From NCBI RefSeq assembly GCF_001280425.1, contig NZ_LIUF01000002.1, positions 186,001 to 250,000 on the forward strand: a stretch of 64,000 nucleotides of DNA, in the 5' to 3' direction. This stretch comes from Haloarcula rubripromontorii. Its GTDB lineage: Archaea; Halobacteriota; Halobacteria; Halobacteriales; Haloarculaceae. This document shows positions 16,656 through 25,735 of the stretch, one piece after another (positions within the stretch are counted from its first letter, which is position 1; each line of letters opens with the position of its first letter). A program made the translations under genes and the position numbers. The notes below the pieces were generated by a model. It did no database searches, was not told the origin of the DNA, and saw only the letters and a program-made list of their open reading frames with translations.

Positions 16656-16697
16656 GACCGCAGGGTGGCTGCGTCTGATTTGTATATCGCCGAGCGG

Positions 16698-17702
16698 TCA
16701 GGACTGTGGCCGCGGTGCGGCCTTCTGGAGGGCGCTCTCGGCGATATTGCCGCCGTAGTCGGCGGTCCGGGACAGTGAGTCGACAATGAGGCCCAGTACC
16801 TGGGCACTCTGTGGGTCGAACTCGCGGATCTGGCCGTCGACTTCGCGGGCGGTCTCGTCGACGTCAGGGATCTGACTCCGGGCTTCGTTTGCCAGTTCGA
16901 CGGCCGCGTCAGAGTCGTCGGTCAACAGGGCGTCCATCGCGGTTTCGGGGACGGCGATAGCTTCTGCTTCCAGTTGATCGAGTAGGTCGGCAGTTTCGCC
17001 GGTGATCTCTCCGATTTCCTGTGAGAGGCTGGCGATCTTCGTCGCGTGGTCGGCGATACGCTCTAACTGGCGGGCGCTGGACTGGAAGTCGAAGACGGTC
17101 TCCCGCGGGAAGCCGATCTCGTTAGCCGCTGTCGGGTTCCGGAGGACGGTTCGGAACACGCGCGAGACCATGTACCAGAGCCGGTCCACATCGTCGTCGC
17201 GTTGCATCACGTCCGCTGCGAGGTTGTCGTCGTCCTCGATGAGCGCCTCGACAGCATCGGAGAGCATCGTCAACGAGACCAGTCGCATTCGTGTAATCGC
17301 GTTGTGGACCGACAGTTCCGATGAATCGAGCAGGTCCTGCAGGACGACCCGGTCAGTCGTCTCCTCGATCATCTCTAAGCCGACCAGTCCCTGGGTCGCA
17401 TCGCGGATGATGCGTCGCTGCTCGGCCGTGATCCGGGTCGCCTCGAGTTGGATGATGTCGAAGCCGCTGACGTACATCGTCATTACCGCCCGCGTGAGTT
17501 CGTGCCTGTTTTCGAGTCCCTCCACGTCGAGACTCCCTTCAACGCGGTCGTTGTCCCGCTGCGGAGCGAGCAACAGCAGGTCCCGTTCAGCGTGGAATTC
17601 GACGACGCTGCCAGCGCTCACGTCGTTCTCTGTTGCCCACTCTTTGGGGAGGGAGACGGTGTACGTCGACCCGCCTGTCACCTGGACCTTGCGTGTCTCC
17701 AT
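16698..17702 (-). CDS. Phosphate-uptake regulator, AbrB domain plus PhoU domains
   Basis: A 334-residue protein. Residues 1-45 are an AbrB/SpoVT-type DNA-binding fold (KVQVTGGSTYTVSLPKEWA); residues 110-330 are two PhoU three-helix bundles with the D/E-x-x-x-D metal motifs, such as DDVDRLWYMVSR and ERIADHATKIASLS. This fusion is common in haloarchaea and suggests a transcription factor that reads phosphate state. It is divergent from pstS with a 328-base shared promoter region. A second gene of the same type closes the pst operon at 24631. Confidence 0.88.
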   Translation of the reverse strand: METRKVQVTGGSTYTVSLPKEWATENDVSAGSVVEFHAERDLLLLAPQRDNDRVEGSLDVEGLENRHELTRAVMTMYVSGFDIIQLEATRITAEQRRIIRDATQGLVGLEMIEETTDRVVLQDLLDSSELSVHNAITRMRLVSLTMLSDAVEALIEDDDNLAADVMQRDDDVDRLWYMVSRVFRTVLRNPTAANEIGFPRETVFDFQSSARQLERIADHATKIASLSQEIGEITGETADLLDQLEAEAIAVPETAMDALLTDDSDAAVELANEARSQIPDVDETAREVDGQIREFDPQSAQVLGLIVDSLSRTADYGGNIAESALQKAAPRPQS

Positions 17703-17726
17703 GTGACTGGCACTCGTTCACGGGAT

Positions 17727-17734
17727 GGTATAAA
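17727..17734 (-). promoter_or_regulatory. TATA box of the AbrB-PhoU gene
   Basis: On the minus strand the bases read tttatacc, about 27 bases before the ATG at 17702. This is correct for a leaderless transcript. Confidence 0.5.
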
Positions 17735-17796
17735 TCCACTCATATCTATATACTATATCGGATCTCTAATATCTGGGGACATATCTTCCGGCTAAA

Positions 17797-17812
17797 CGTC
17801 GATAATACGACG
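17797..17812. promoter_or_regulatory. Inverted repeat in the pst control region
   Basis: The arms cgtcg and cgacg enclose the six bases ataata. It sits about 95 bases from the AbrB-PhoU start and about 220 bases from the pstS start. A dimeric regulator could bind it. Confidence 0.4.
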
Positions 17813-17813
17813 A

Positions 17814-17827
17814 TATTCGCCGGTATA
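17814..17827 (+). repeat. Direct-repeat motif, copy 1 (tattcgccggtata)
   Basis: This 14-mer matches the copy at 17912-17925 at 13 of 14 positions (one G/A difference). The spacing is 98 bases, and both copies lie between the two divergent promoters. Candidate binding site for a phosphate regulator. Confidence 0.45.
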
Positions 17828-17911
17828 GGCAATTCAAACGGGTAAAAATGCTAGACCTGGCGGCTCATCGGCATCGGCCATATTCGAAGCTCTAGAGGCA
17901 TGATAGCAGCG

Positions 17912-17925
17912 TATTCGCCGATATA
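17912..17925 (+). repeat. Direct-repeat motif, copy 2 (tattcgccgatata)
   Basis: Second copy of the 14-base motif; it starts 69 bases before the pstS TATA box at 17981. See the copy at 17814-17827. Confidence 0.45.
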
Positions 17926-17980
17926 TGTCTGCCTGTTCGTGAGTGTTTATCATACTACGTCTATATAGTAGAACTTCCAT

Positions 17981-17987
17981 AAATATA
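17981..17987 (+). promoter_or_regulatory. TATA box of pstS
   Basis: The sequence aaatata lies about 50 bases before the pstS start. The expected transcript would begin near 18010, leaving a leader of about 20-25 bases. Confidence 0.5.
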
Positions 17988-18033
17988 GCTATCTTAGCAG
18001 GTTACTTATTACCTGTCCCGCTGGGTTCTGGTG

Positions 18034-19188
18034 ATGGCGCACGACCCAGACGGGCTGTCAGACTTCGTATCGCGGCGGAAATTCATCGCAACAACGGGTG
18101 CGACCAGTATCGCTGCAATCGCCGGCTGTTCCAGCGGCAGCAGCGACTCCAGCTCGGACGGAAGCTCGGGTGGGAGCGCGGACACCGAAGCACCATCGAC
18201 GGAGATGGACTCGGCGGAGACGGAAGCGACCGAAAGCTCAAGCCAGGAGAGCATGGGCCCGCTCGAATCTGGCGGCTCCTCGACGGTGTACCCCATCGCC
18301 AACACCGCGGCCTCTTACTGGAACGCCAACCGGCCGGCCAGCGACAGTGAGTACTGGCCACACGGCGAGTACGACATCGACACGGACAAGAATCTCGCTG
18401 ACTACTGGGCAGGCCTCTACGGGTTCGAGGCCGGCGGCGAGGACGGACCGCCGTTCCAGTTCACCGTTGGTCTCTCCCACTCCGGGACCGGCGTCGAGAA
18501 GGTCATGAACGGCCAGAACGATATCGGTAATTCCTCCGGGAACGTCGAGGACGAACTCCCGGACCGGGACTCCTACGAGCAGTTCGTCGACCACGTCGTC
18601 GGGGTCGACGGCCAGCCGCTTGTCGTCTCTCAGGAGATCGCCGACGCTGGCGTCGAGAAGATAACCGGCGACCAGCTCAAAAGCCTCTACAAAGGTGAAC
18701 TCACCAACTGGAGCGAACTCGGCGGTCCGGACCGCGAGATTCAGGTTCTGGGCCGTGTCAAGGGCTCCGGGACGCGAACCTCCTTCGTCTCCAACGTCTT
18801 TGGCAACCCCGAAGAAGACACCAGCGTCGCCAACCGCTACGGGCAGAACCAGCGTCTCGCGCAGGCCATCGCACAGGCCGACAACGCCATCAGCTACCTC
18901 GCGCTGGCGTTTATCGACACCGACGGGCTGGCTCCCGTCGCCCTAGAGTGGGAAGGAACGACCTACAGCTATCAGGACGACCAGAACGGCCTTGACTCGA
19001 AGGCCTACCCCCTCTCGCGTGACCTCCACATGTACACGTGGGAAGGCACCTCGAAGAAGGAAGCCGCGGTCATCAACATGATCCTGTCCGACTTCGGTCA
19101 GGATACGTTCGTCGCGCCGAACAACTACTTCAAGCTCGGTGCGCGCCGTCAGGAAGAACAGCGCGCCAAGCTCCCCGACCAGGCGTAA
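18034..19188 (+). CDS. pstS: Phosphate ABC transporter substrate-binding protein, Tat lipoprotein
   Basis: A 384-residue phosphate-binding protein that captures phosphate outside the cell for PstCAB. The N-terminus has a twin-arginine signal (SRRKFIATT) and a lipobox AIAGC with Cys32, so it is Tat-exported and lipid-anchored. A Ser/Asp/Glu-rich linker covers residues about 33-75. The PstS core follows, with GSSTVYPI at the first phosphate loop, SHSGTGVEK, and VKGSGTRTSF at the second. The start may be GTG 18031 or ATG 18034, which are adjacent. A hairpin separates it from pstC. Confidence 0.93.
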   Translation: MAHDPDGLSDFVSRRKFIATTGATSIAAIAGCSSGSSDSSSDGSSGGSADTEAPSTEMDSAETEATESSSQESMGPLESGGSSTVYPIANTAASYWNANRPASDSEYWPHGEYDIDTDKNLADYWAGLYGFEAGGEDGPPFQFTVGLSHSGTGVEKVMNGQNDIGNSSGNVEDELPDRDSYEQFVDHVVGVDGQPLVVSQEIADAGVEKITGDQLKSLYKGELTNWSELGGPDREIQVLGRVKGSGTRTSFVSNVFGNPEEDTSVANRYGQNQRLAQAIAQADNAISYLALAFIDTDGLAPVALEWEGTTYSYQDDQNGLDSKAYPLSRDLHMYTWEGTSKKEAAVINMILSDFGQDTFVAPNNYFKLGARRQEEQRAKLPDQA

Positions 19189-19212
19189 CCGGCTGTACGC
19201 AGTCTGACGATT

Positions 19213-19233
19213 TCGACCTTCTCGGTCGATTTT
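19213..19233 (+). terminator. Hairpin with T-run between pstS and pstC
   Basis: The arms tcgacc (19213-19218) and ggtcga (19224-19229) enclose a five-base loop and are followed by four T. It lies in the 52-base gap between pstS and pstC. It may terminate part of the transcripts or protect the pstS 3' end, giving more PstS than permease. Confidence 0.5.
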
Positions 19234-19240
19234 CGATAAT

Positions 19241-20362
19241 ATGACAGAAGACATACCAACGACGGAGAGTGAGTCGGTGTCGGGCGGGGGCAAAATCGAT
19301 GGCGCAGCGCTTGCGGTCGGCGCGATAGCGACGACGCTGGCGGCGACGATTCTCGTGTTCCTGTTTCGGCCGGCGATAGTGCTGCCGATGCTACTCGCGT
19401 TCGTGTTCGTCACGGCGGTCGGCTGGAGTACCTATCAGGCCGAAGTTGCACGCCTGCTCACGCTGGTCGCGACGGTCTTGACAGTGCTGACCGTCGCGTT
19501 CATCACGTTCTTCCTGTTTGCGAGCGCGCTCCCAGCGTTTCTCGAACACGGGCTTGGACTGCTACTGATTCCAGAACAGGGCGGGTCAGCTCGCTGGTTC
19601 TTCTGGCTCGACATCGTCCTGCCGTCGAATTCGACGTACTGGAACCCGCTCAGCGGGGCGTACTCGCTGATACCGATGATCTGGGCGACGGTAGTCGTCA
19701 CTCTCATCGCGGGCGCAGTCGCCGGCCCGCTGGGCCTGTTCGGCGCGCTATTTATCGCCGAGGTCGCCAGCGACCGCCTGCGGGAACTCATCAAGCCCGG
19801 TGTGGAGATTCTGGCTGGCATCCCCTCCATCGTCTACGGATTCATCGGCTTCCAGGTACTCAACGGCTTCATCCAGACGAACTTCCTCGACGACGGAGCG
19901 AGCTTTCTCATCGCCGGGGTCGTCGTGGGCGTGATGGCGCTGCCGACGGTCGTCTCCGTCGGCGAGGACGCCCTCTCCAGCGTCCCACAGTCGATGGGTG
20001 ACGGCTCCGTCGCCATGGGCGCGACCGAGTGGCAGACGATGAAGAGCATCTCCATCCCGGCGGCGTTCTCGGGCATCTCCGCGGCCGTTATCCTCGGCCT
20101 TGGCCGGGCCATCGGCGAGACGATGGCCGTCGCCGCCATCATGGCCTCGGGGACGCAGTTCGCCGACCCGCTGTTCGACATCTTCGATGCCAACGCGACG
20201 CTGACCAGCCTGATTGCGACCCAGTACGGGAGCGCATCCGAGAGTACCGTCGACGTGCTGTTCGTCGCCGGTGTCATGCTGTTCGTCATCGTCGCCGGGA
20301 TGAGCATCGTCTCGCAGTACATCGAGCGACGCATGCAGCGGAAACTGAAGGGGCAACAATGA
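19241..20362 (+). CDS. pstC: Phosphate ABC transporter permease PstC
   Basis: A 373-residue membrane permease. The N-terminal 20 residues are hydrophilic. The hydrophobic helices start at about residues 22-60 and 73-100, then the usual six-helix permease core follows. The ABC-contact (EAA-type) loop is visible as MGDGSVAMGATEWQTMKSISIPAAFSGISAAVILGLGRAIGETMAVAAIM. The last codon overlaps the pstA start (ATGA), so the genes are coupled. Confidence 0.93.
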   Translation: MTEDIPTTESESVSGGGKIDGAALAVGAIATTLAATILVFLFRPAIVLPMLLAFVFVTAVGWSTYQAEVARLLTLVATVLTVLTVAFITFFLFASALPAFLEHGLGLLLIPEQGGSARWFFWLDIVLPSNSTYWNPLSGAYSLIPMIWATVVVTLIAGAVAGPLGLFGALFIAEVASDRLRELIKPGVEILAGIPSIVYGFIGFQVLNGFIQTNFLDDGASFLIAGVVVGVMALPTVVSVGEDALSSVPQSMGDGSVAMGATEWQTMKSISIPAAFSGISAAVILGLGRAIGETMAVAAIMASGTQFADPLFDIFDANATLTSLIATQYGSASESTVDVLFVAGVMLFVIVAGMSIVSQYIERRMQRKLKGQQ

Positions 20363-23013
20363 GTGACGCTTACGCGACAACGGACCAGCTCGTCAGTGCG
20401 GATTCGAACATCTACGACCGGGGCCTCGATACGGCGATTGCGCTCAGCGTCGTCGGCTTCACGCTCGGGCTCATTACGCTCGTAAATCTGGTCCCGCCCG
20501 GTGCCAGCGGCAGTGCCCTCACCACGGCCCTCGGGACGCTACTTGCGGTCGTCGTCGGAGCAGTCGGAATCACTGGCCTCGCTTCCTTCCTCAACGTCGT
20601 CCCGGTCACTTCACAGCGAGTGCGCGGCATCGGGCTGGGCCTCGTTATCTCGACGGTCGCGCTGACTGCCCTTGCCGCGGCTCTTCCGGTGACGATGGCG
20701 ACACTGCTTGGAACCGTCTTGCTGGTCGAGGCACTGGCGATCACTGCCGCTGGTGTCGCCTCCCGGCTTGCACTCGTGGACACGGAACCGAACATGAGCG
20801 CCGGCCTGCTCTCTGGTGGCGCGCTCGGCGCAATCGGTCTCGCAATGGGGGCCGCCGTCGGGGGTGCCCTCACCGGATTCGGCTCGCTTCTGTGGCTTGT
20901 CACCGCCGCCGTCGCCGGCGTCGGCCTGTTCCTGCTGGCGATCCTCCCTCGCGAGGACCTCGGTTCGACGCTCCCGACGGCTCTCGTCGTCGGTGCACTC
21001 GGGCTGACAATCGTGACCGGCACTATCGGCGTGGGCTGGCAGTGGAGCCCACAGACCCTCTCCGGTGGCTTCACCGGCGGCGCGGTCATCCCCGTGTTCC
21101 TCCTGATCGGGACGCTGCTGTCGGCCTGGTCGGCCGCGAAGTGCCGGGCCGGGTTCGGTGCCCGGGGACGCGAGTACGGGGCCTTCCTCGTCATCAACCT
21201 CAACGCCTTCCTGATGGTGGCCGTGATGGCGACAATCGTCGTGTTCGTGACCATCAAGGGCGTCGGCTACGCCGTCCACGGACTGTCGATTGGTGCGCTG
21301 ACCGCACTGGTCCTCCTGACGCCAGCTCTTCTGGCGACAATCCAGTTCGCTCGCTCACCTGCGGGCACGACTGACTGGAACACCGGCGCGCGACAGCTAT
21401 TCCGGATCCTCCCACTGGCGGCGGTCGGTTCGCTCGCTGCGGTGTTCGCGAGCGTGCTCGTCACTGGCACCCCGCTGCGGTACGCCTACACCTACACCGT
21501 CCAGGTCAACCGACAGGGACAGGCGCTCGATACAGCACTCGCAGTGACGCCTAGCACGACAGTCGGGACGCTGCTGCTCGTCCTCCCGGCACTCCTGCTC
21601 GCGGTCACGTTCTTCCGGTCGTTCGGCTCGCTCCGCAACGTCGGGACGCAGTCTGATCGAACCGGCTCGATCCGACAGGCCGCCCCGACCGCGGTTCTCG
21701 CGATGGTCGCCCTCATCGGCTTCTTCATCGCTTTCGGCCCGACTCCGTTCGGCCTCCCCCTCAACGAGACGCTTGCATTCGCCGCTGTCGTCGCCGGATC
21801 GGTCGCCGCGGGCGGTCTCGCGGTCTCTCCGCTCGTCGGCGTGCTCGCAAGCGACGGGCCGACGGTAGCGGAGAGCGCACAGCGGGAGGCCCCGCTGTTC
21901 ACACTGGGGGTGTTTGGCGGACTCGGGCTGCTGCTGGCGACGCTGTTGCTCCAGCCAGTTGCCGGCATCAATCCGCGGGTTGGCCCGGTGAACCTCGTGC
22001 CTGCGGTCGCGCTCGGGGCCGCTGTGGCCTCGCTCGCGCTGGCGACGCTCACCACGGCTGCAAAGCAGTCCAGCGAGGAGACGATTACCCGACGCCTGCT
22101 GACTGAGGAGACGCGACTCGGCCTCGTCGGCGCAGCCGGCTTCACCGCGCTGGTGGGCCTGCACGTAGCCGTGACTGGTACGCCGTTCAACGTTCTCGGT
22201 GTCTCCATCGCCACCGAGGGAAGCCTCTCGTGGCCAATGGTGATGCAGGCTTACATCCCGCTGGGGGCCGAGCCCGGCGGTATCGTGCCTGCTATCATCG
22301 GCACGGTGTGGCTGGTGATCGGCGCAACGCTGTTCGCCGTCCCGCTGGGTGTTGGTGCAGCGGTGTTCCTCACCGAGTACGCCGAGCAGGGCCGATTCAC
22401 CTCGGTGGTCGAAATCGCGACAAACGCGCTGTGGTCCACGCCGAGCATCGTCTTCGGCCTGTTCGGAGCAGCGTTCCTGATTCCCCGGCTTGGCGGCGAC
22501 GAGTCGCTGCTTGCCGGGATGCTGGTGCTTGGCTTCATGCTCCTGCCGCTGGTGCTCATCACCTCGCGAGAGTCGATTAAGTCCGTCCCCGACGAGTACC
22601 GCGACGCCAGCGCGGCGCTGGGTGTGACCCAGTGGGAGACCATCAAAAGCGTCGTCCTGCCGGCGGCGATGCCCGGCGTCATCACCGGCGTCATCCTCGG
22701 CGTCGGCCGCATCGCTGGCGAGACTGCCCCGCTCATCCTTGTCCTCGGCTCGACGTTGAACGCGACGGCCGCCGTCGACGTCATCGATGGGTTCCGCTTC
22801 GTCTCGGGGCCACCGTTCATCGTCAATGACGCCTTGCTTTCGGCCTCGGCGTCACTGCCGACGCAGGTGTGGGCCGTCATCGCGGCCGGGGTGTCGGGGT
22901 CGCCACAGATGGGATGGGCAACAGCGTTTATTCTGCTGATCGTCGTGCTGACGTTCTACGCGGTCGGTATCACGGCGCGGACGTACTTCCGGAGGAAACT
23001 CAACTATGAGTGA
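20359..23013 (+). CDS. pstA: Phosphate ABC transporter permease PstA, with a large N-terminal membrane extension
   Basis: An 884-residue protein starting at ATG 20359 inside the pstC stop. The last 270 or so residues are a normal Pst[13 protein letters not shown], a long permease core, and the ABC-contact loop [48 protein letters not shown]. The first roughly 600 residues add a dozen or more hydrophobic segments with no permease loop that I recognise. A typical bacterial PstA has about 280-300 residues and haloarchaeal ones are longer; this one is large even so. The frame is continuous, so it is not an obvious assembly error. The extension has no assigned function. Confidence 0.88.
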   Translation: MSDAYATTDQLVSADSNIYDRGLDTAIALSVVGFTLGLITLVNLVPPGASGSALTTALGTLLAVVVGAVGITGLASFLNVVPVTSQRVRGIGLGLVISTVALTALAAALPVTMATLLGTVLLVEALAITAAGVASRLALVDTEPNMSAGLLSGGALGAIGLAMGAAVGGALTGFGSLLWLVTAAVAGVGLFLLAILPREDLGSTLPTALVVGALGLTIVTGTIGVGWQWSPQTLSGGFTGGAVIPVFLLIGTLLSAWSAAKCRAGFGARGREYGAFLVINLNAFLMVAVMATIVVFVTIKGVGYAVHGLSIGALTALVLLTPALLATIQFARSPAGTTDWNTGARQLFRILPLAAVGSLAAVFASVLVTGTPLRYAYTYTVQVNRQGQALDTALAVTPSTTVGTLLLVLPALLLAVTFFRSFGSLRNVGTQSDRTGSIRQAAPTAVLAMVALIGFFIAFGPTPFGLPLNETLAFAAVVAGSVAAGGLAVSPLVGVLASDGPTVAESAQREAPLFTLGVFGGLGLLLATLLLQPVAGINPRVGPVNLVPAVALGAAVASLALATLTTAAKQSSEETITRRLLTEETRLGLVGAAGFTALVGLHVAVTGTPFNVLGVSIATEGSLSWPMVMQAYIPLGAEPGGIVPAIIGTVWLVIGATLFAVPLGVGAAVFLTEYAEQGRFTSVVEIATNALWSTPSIVFGLFGAAFLIPRLGGDESLLAGMLVLGFMLLPLVLITSRESIKSVPDEYRDASAALGVTQWETIKSVVLPAAMPGVITGVILGVGRIAGETAPLILVLGSTLNATAAVDVIDGFRFVSGPPFIVNDALLSASASLPTQVWAVIAAGVSGSPQMGWATAFILLIVVLTFYAVGITARTYFRRKLNYE

Positions 23014-23947
23014 TAGCATCAACACGGAGCCGAGCACGGACACGCAAACGAACAGCAGACAGACAGTCGACACCACCTCGCCGAGCGCCCAGACGACGGC
23101 CGGCGAGAGCGACGAGCGGATCCGCGAGGCGTGGCGGCAGTACGACTTCGACGGCAACTCGAAGCTCTCGGTCGAGAACCTCGACGTGTGGTACGGCGAC
23201 GACCACGCGCTGAAGGACGTCTCGATGGAGATCCCCGAGAACAGCGTCACGGCGCTTATCGGGCCATCCGGCTGTGGCAAATCGACGTACCTGCGGTGTC
23301 TGAACCGGATGAACGACCGCATCAAGGCCGCTCGCGTCGACGGCTCAGTCGAACTCGAAGGCACCGAGATCTACGACCCCAACGCCAACCTCGTCGAACT
23401 GCGCAAACGCATCGGGATGGTGTTCCAGTCGCCCAATCCGTTCCCGAAGTCGATCCGGGAGAATATCTCGTATGGCCCGCGCAAGCACGGCGACATCAAC
23501 AAGGGCCTGCTCGCGCGTCTGTTCGGCCGCGACGACACGGAGGCCGAGGCCGAACTCGTCGAGCGCTCGCTGAAGCAGGCCGCGCTGTGGGACGAGGTCA
23601 GCGACCGTCTCGACGATAACGCGCTCGGCCTCTCAGGCGGGCAACAACAGCGCCTCTGTATCGCGCGCTGTCTGGCCGTCGACCCCGAGGTCATCCTGAT
23701 GGACGAGCCGGCCTCGGCGCTGGACCCCATCGCCACCTCGAAAATCGAGGACCTCGTCGAGGAACTGTCGAAGGATTACACCGTCGTCATCGTCACTCAC
23801 AATATGCAGCAGGCCGCCCGCATCTCCGACCAGACCGCTGTCTTCCTCACCGGCGGCGAACTCGTCGAGTACGACGATACCGACAAGATATTCGAGAACC
23901 CCGAGAGCCAGCGCGTCGAGGACTACATCACCGGCAAGTTCGGGTAA
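23006..23947 (+). CDS. pstB: Phosphate ABC transporter ATP-binding protein PstB
   Basis: A 313-residue ATPase that powers phosphate import. Walker A is GPSGCGKST, the signature motif is [15 protein letters not shown], Walker B is [12 protein letters not shown], and the switch His is in [13 protein letters not shown]. The first 50 residues are a Ser/Thr/Gln-rich extension absent from bacterial PstB. It overlaps the pstA stop by eight bases. phoU follows after three bases. Confidence 0.96.
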   Translation: MSDSINTEPSTDTQTNSRQTVDTTSPSAQTTAGESDERIREAWRQYDFDGNSKLSVENLDVWYGDDHALKDVSMEIPENSVTALIGPSGCGKSTYLRCLNRMNDRIKAARVDGSVELEGTEIYDPNANLVELRKRIGMVFQSPNPFPKSIRENISYGPRKHGDINKGLLARLFGRDDTEAEAELVERSLKQAALWDEVSDRLDDNALGLSGGQQQRLCIARCLAVDPEVILMDEPASALDPIATSKIEDLVEELSKDYTVVIVTHNMQQAARISDQTAVFLTGGELVEYDDTDKIFENPESQRVEDYITGKFG

Positions 23948-23950
23948 CTC

Positions 23951-24628
23951 ATGTCGCGCGAGTCGTACCAGCAACAACTGGACGAACTCCGGGAGAACGT
24001 GGTCGAGATGGGCGACCTCGTCGTTGAGCGACTCGAAGCGGCGCTTGCGGCCCTCCGGACGGTCGACCGGGAGATGGCGCAGTCTGTCATCGACGGCGAC
24101 GACGAAATAAACGAGCTGTATCTGGCGCTGGAAGCCGACTGTATCGACCTCTTTGCCCTCCAGCAGCCGGTCGCAACGGACCTCCGCTTTGTCGCCGCCT
24201 CGTTCAAGATCATCACTGACCTCGAACGCGTCGCGGACCTCGCGACGAACCTCGCAGCGTACGCACAGTCGGCCGACCGTCGACTCGCTCCTGAGGTCGA
24301 TGTCGACACCATCGGCCGCGAGGCCACCGACATGGTCGAGCGTAGTATCGACGCCTATCGACGGGAAGCCGTCGAGGACTGTCGCGCTATCGCGGCTGAC
24401 GACGACGCGCTCGACGCGCTCTGCCAGCGGGCCAGCGAGACCGTCGCCCGGAACCTCATCGAGCGGGAGGCTGACGGCGACGACGGCTGGGCGGTCGAGC
24501 AACTCCTCGACGACGTGTCCCGGCTCCTGCTCACGGTCCGTGACCTCGAACGCGTCGGCGACCACGCGGTCAACATCGCGGCACGCACGCTGTACATGGT
24601 CGAAACTGACTCGGAACTCATCTACTGA
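23951..24628 (+). CDS. phoU: Phosphate transport accessory protein PhoU
   Basis: A 225-residue all-helical PhoU made of two three-helix bundles. The metal-binding motifs are ERLEAALAALRTVDREMAQ, FKIITDLERVADLATN and RDLERVGDHAVNIA. PhoU restrains the Pst transporter and signals phosphate sufficiency. It starts three bases after pstB and ends two bases before the next gene. It lacks the AbrB domain of its neighbours. Confidence 0.93.
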   Translation: MSRESYQQQLDELRENVVEMGDLVVERLEAALAALRTVDREMAQSVIDGDDEINELYLALEADCIDLFALQQPVATDLRFVAASFKIITDLERVADLATNLAAYAQSADRRLAPEVDVDTIGREATDMVERSIDAYRREAVEDCRAIAADDDALDALCQRASETVARNLIEREADGDDGWAVEQLLDDVSRLLLTVRDLERVGDHAVNIAARTLYMVETDSELIY

Positions 24629-24630
24629 CT

Positions 24631-25692
24631 ATGGACACCCGAAAGATACAGACCGTCGGCGGCGGGACCTACACCGTTTCGCTCCCAAAAGAGTGGGCCG
24701 AATCGGAGAACTGTACGGCCGGGACGACGGTGAACCTCCACACGCACATCGACGGGCTCCTGGTAATTCAGACCCCTGAGTCACAGACAACGGCGCGGAA
24801 CCGCCTCACACTGGAAGTCGGAAACGACGACCCGGCGGAAATAGAGCAGCTGTTGCGGGCGGCCTACGCCGCTGGCGTCGAATCTGTGGCCCTTGAACTC
24901 CCCGATGGCTACAGCGACGAGCAACATCGGGCCATCGAACGCGTCACCCGGAACCTGACAGGCGTAACCATCGCCGAGGAGACCGGCTCCACGGTAACGG
25001 TCCAGACGTTGCTCGACGCTGGCGAGGTGTCCGTCAGCCAATCGGTCCGCCAGCTCCAGTTCGTCGCCCTGTCGATGCACCGGGACGCGATGGCCGCGCT
25101 GACGACCGGGACGACCAGCGACCGGTGGGGTGACCGCGACGAGCAGGCCGACCGGCTGTACGCCATGATCGACCGCTACTTCGAGCGAGGACTGGCCCGA
25201 CTCGACGAGATAGACGCGCTCGGGCAGACCCGTCCCGAACTGTTCACCCTCTGGGGGACTGCGAACGAACTCGAACGCGTGGCCGATCACGCCGAGCGCA
25301 TCGGGACCGTCGCCGACCGGCTCGACGGCCAACCCGACGAGCGTATCATCACAGCCCTCGACGACATCGCACAGGATGTCCGCGCCGTCGTCGAGGACGC
25401 TGTCCGAGTGATCATCGGCGACGCCTGTGTCGACACCGCCCGACAGACACTGGCCACGCGCCGGGACGTTCGAGAGCGGATAACCAGTCTCGACCGACAG
25501 CTGTTCGAGTCCGGTGACGCCGATTACCGGCTCACGCGCGCCCTCGACAGCCTCACCAGAACGGCGGAACACGGCGGCAATATCGCCGAACTCGGGCTTC
25601 GGATGGCCGTTCGAGACGGCGCGTTCTCGGACCCAGCGACCGACACTGACGAGGCAAACGCGTCGAGTTCGACAGCCGAAACAGAGTCCTGA
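24631..25692 (+). CDS. Phosphate-uptake regulator, AbrB domain plus PhoU domains (second copy)
   Basis: A 353-residue protein with the same plan as the gene at 16698: an AbrB-type N-terminus (KIQTVGGGTYTVSLPKEWAE, residues 4-23) and two PhoU bundles with DEQADRLYAMIDRYFERG and NELERVADHAERIG. The last 30 residues are an acidic tail. It is the final gene of pstS-pstC-pstA-pstB-phoU, directly joined to phoU. Three PhoU-type proteins therefore surround one transporter. Sequence divergence from the first copy suggests separate duties. Confidence 0.87.
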   Translation: MDTRKIQTVGGGTYTVSLPKEWAESENCTAGTTVNLHTHIDGLLVIQTPESQTTARNRLTLEVGNDDPAEIEQLLRAAYAAGVESVALELPDGYSDEQHRAIERVTRNLTGVTIAEETGSTVTVQTLLDAGEVSVSQSVRQLQFVALSMHRDAMAALTTGTTSDRWGDRDEQADRLYAMIDRYFERGLARLDEIDALGQTRPELFTLWGTANELERVADHAERIGTVADRLDGQPDERIITALDDIAQDVRAVVEDAVRVIIGDACVDTARQTLATRRDVRERITSLDRQLFESGDADYRLTRALDSLTRTAEHGGNIAELGLRMAVRDGAFSDPATDTDEANASSSTAETES

Positions 25693-25735
25693 CCTAACGC
25701 ACAGCACCCAAGACCCGTCGGTTCCGAGACTCACT

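Larger units (their letters stand above)
17703..18030. promoter_or_regulatory. Divergent AT-rich promoter region between phoU-like gene and pstS
   Basis: This 328-base region is markedly AT-rich. It holds a TATA on the minus strand at 17727-17734 (about 27 bases from the AbrB-PhoU start), a TATA for pstS at 17981-17987, an inverted repeat at 17797-17812, and a 14-base motif repeated at 17814 and 17912. It is the likely Pho control region. Confidence 0.7.
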
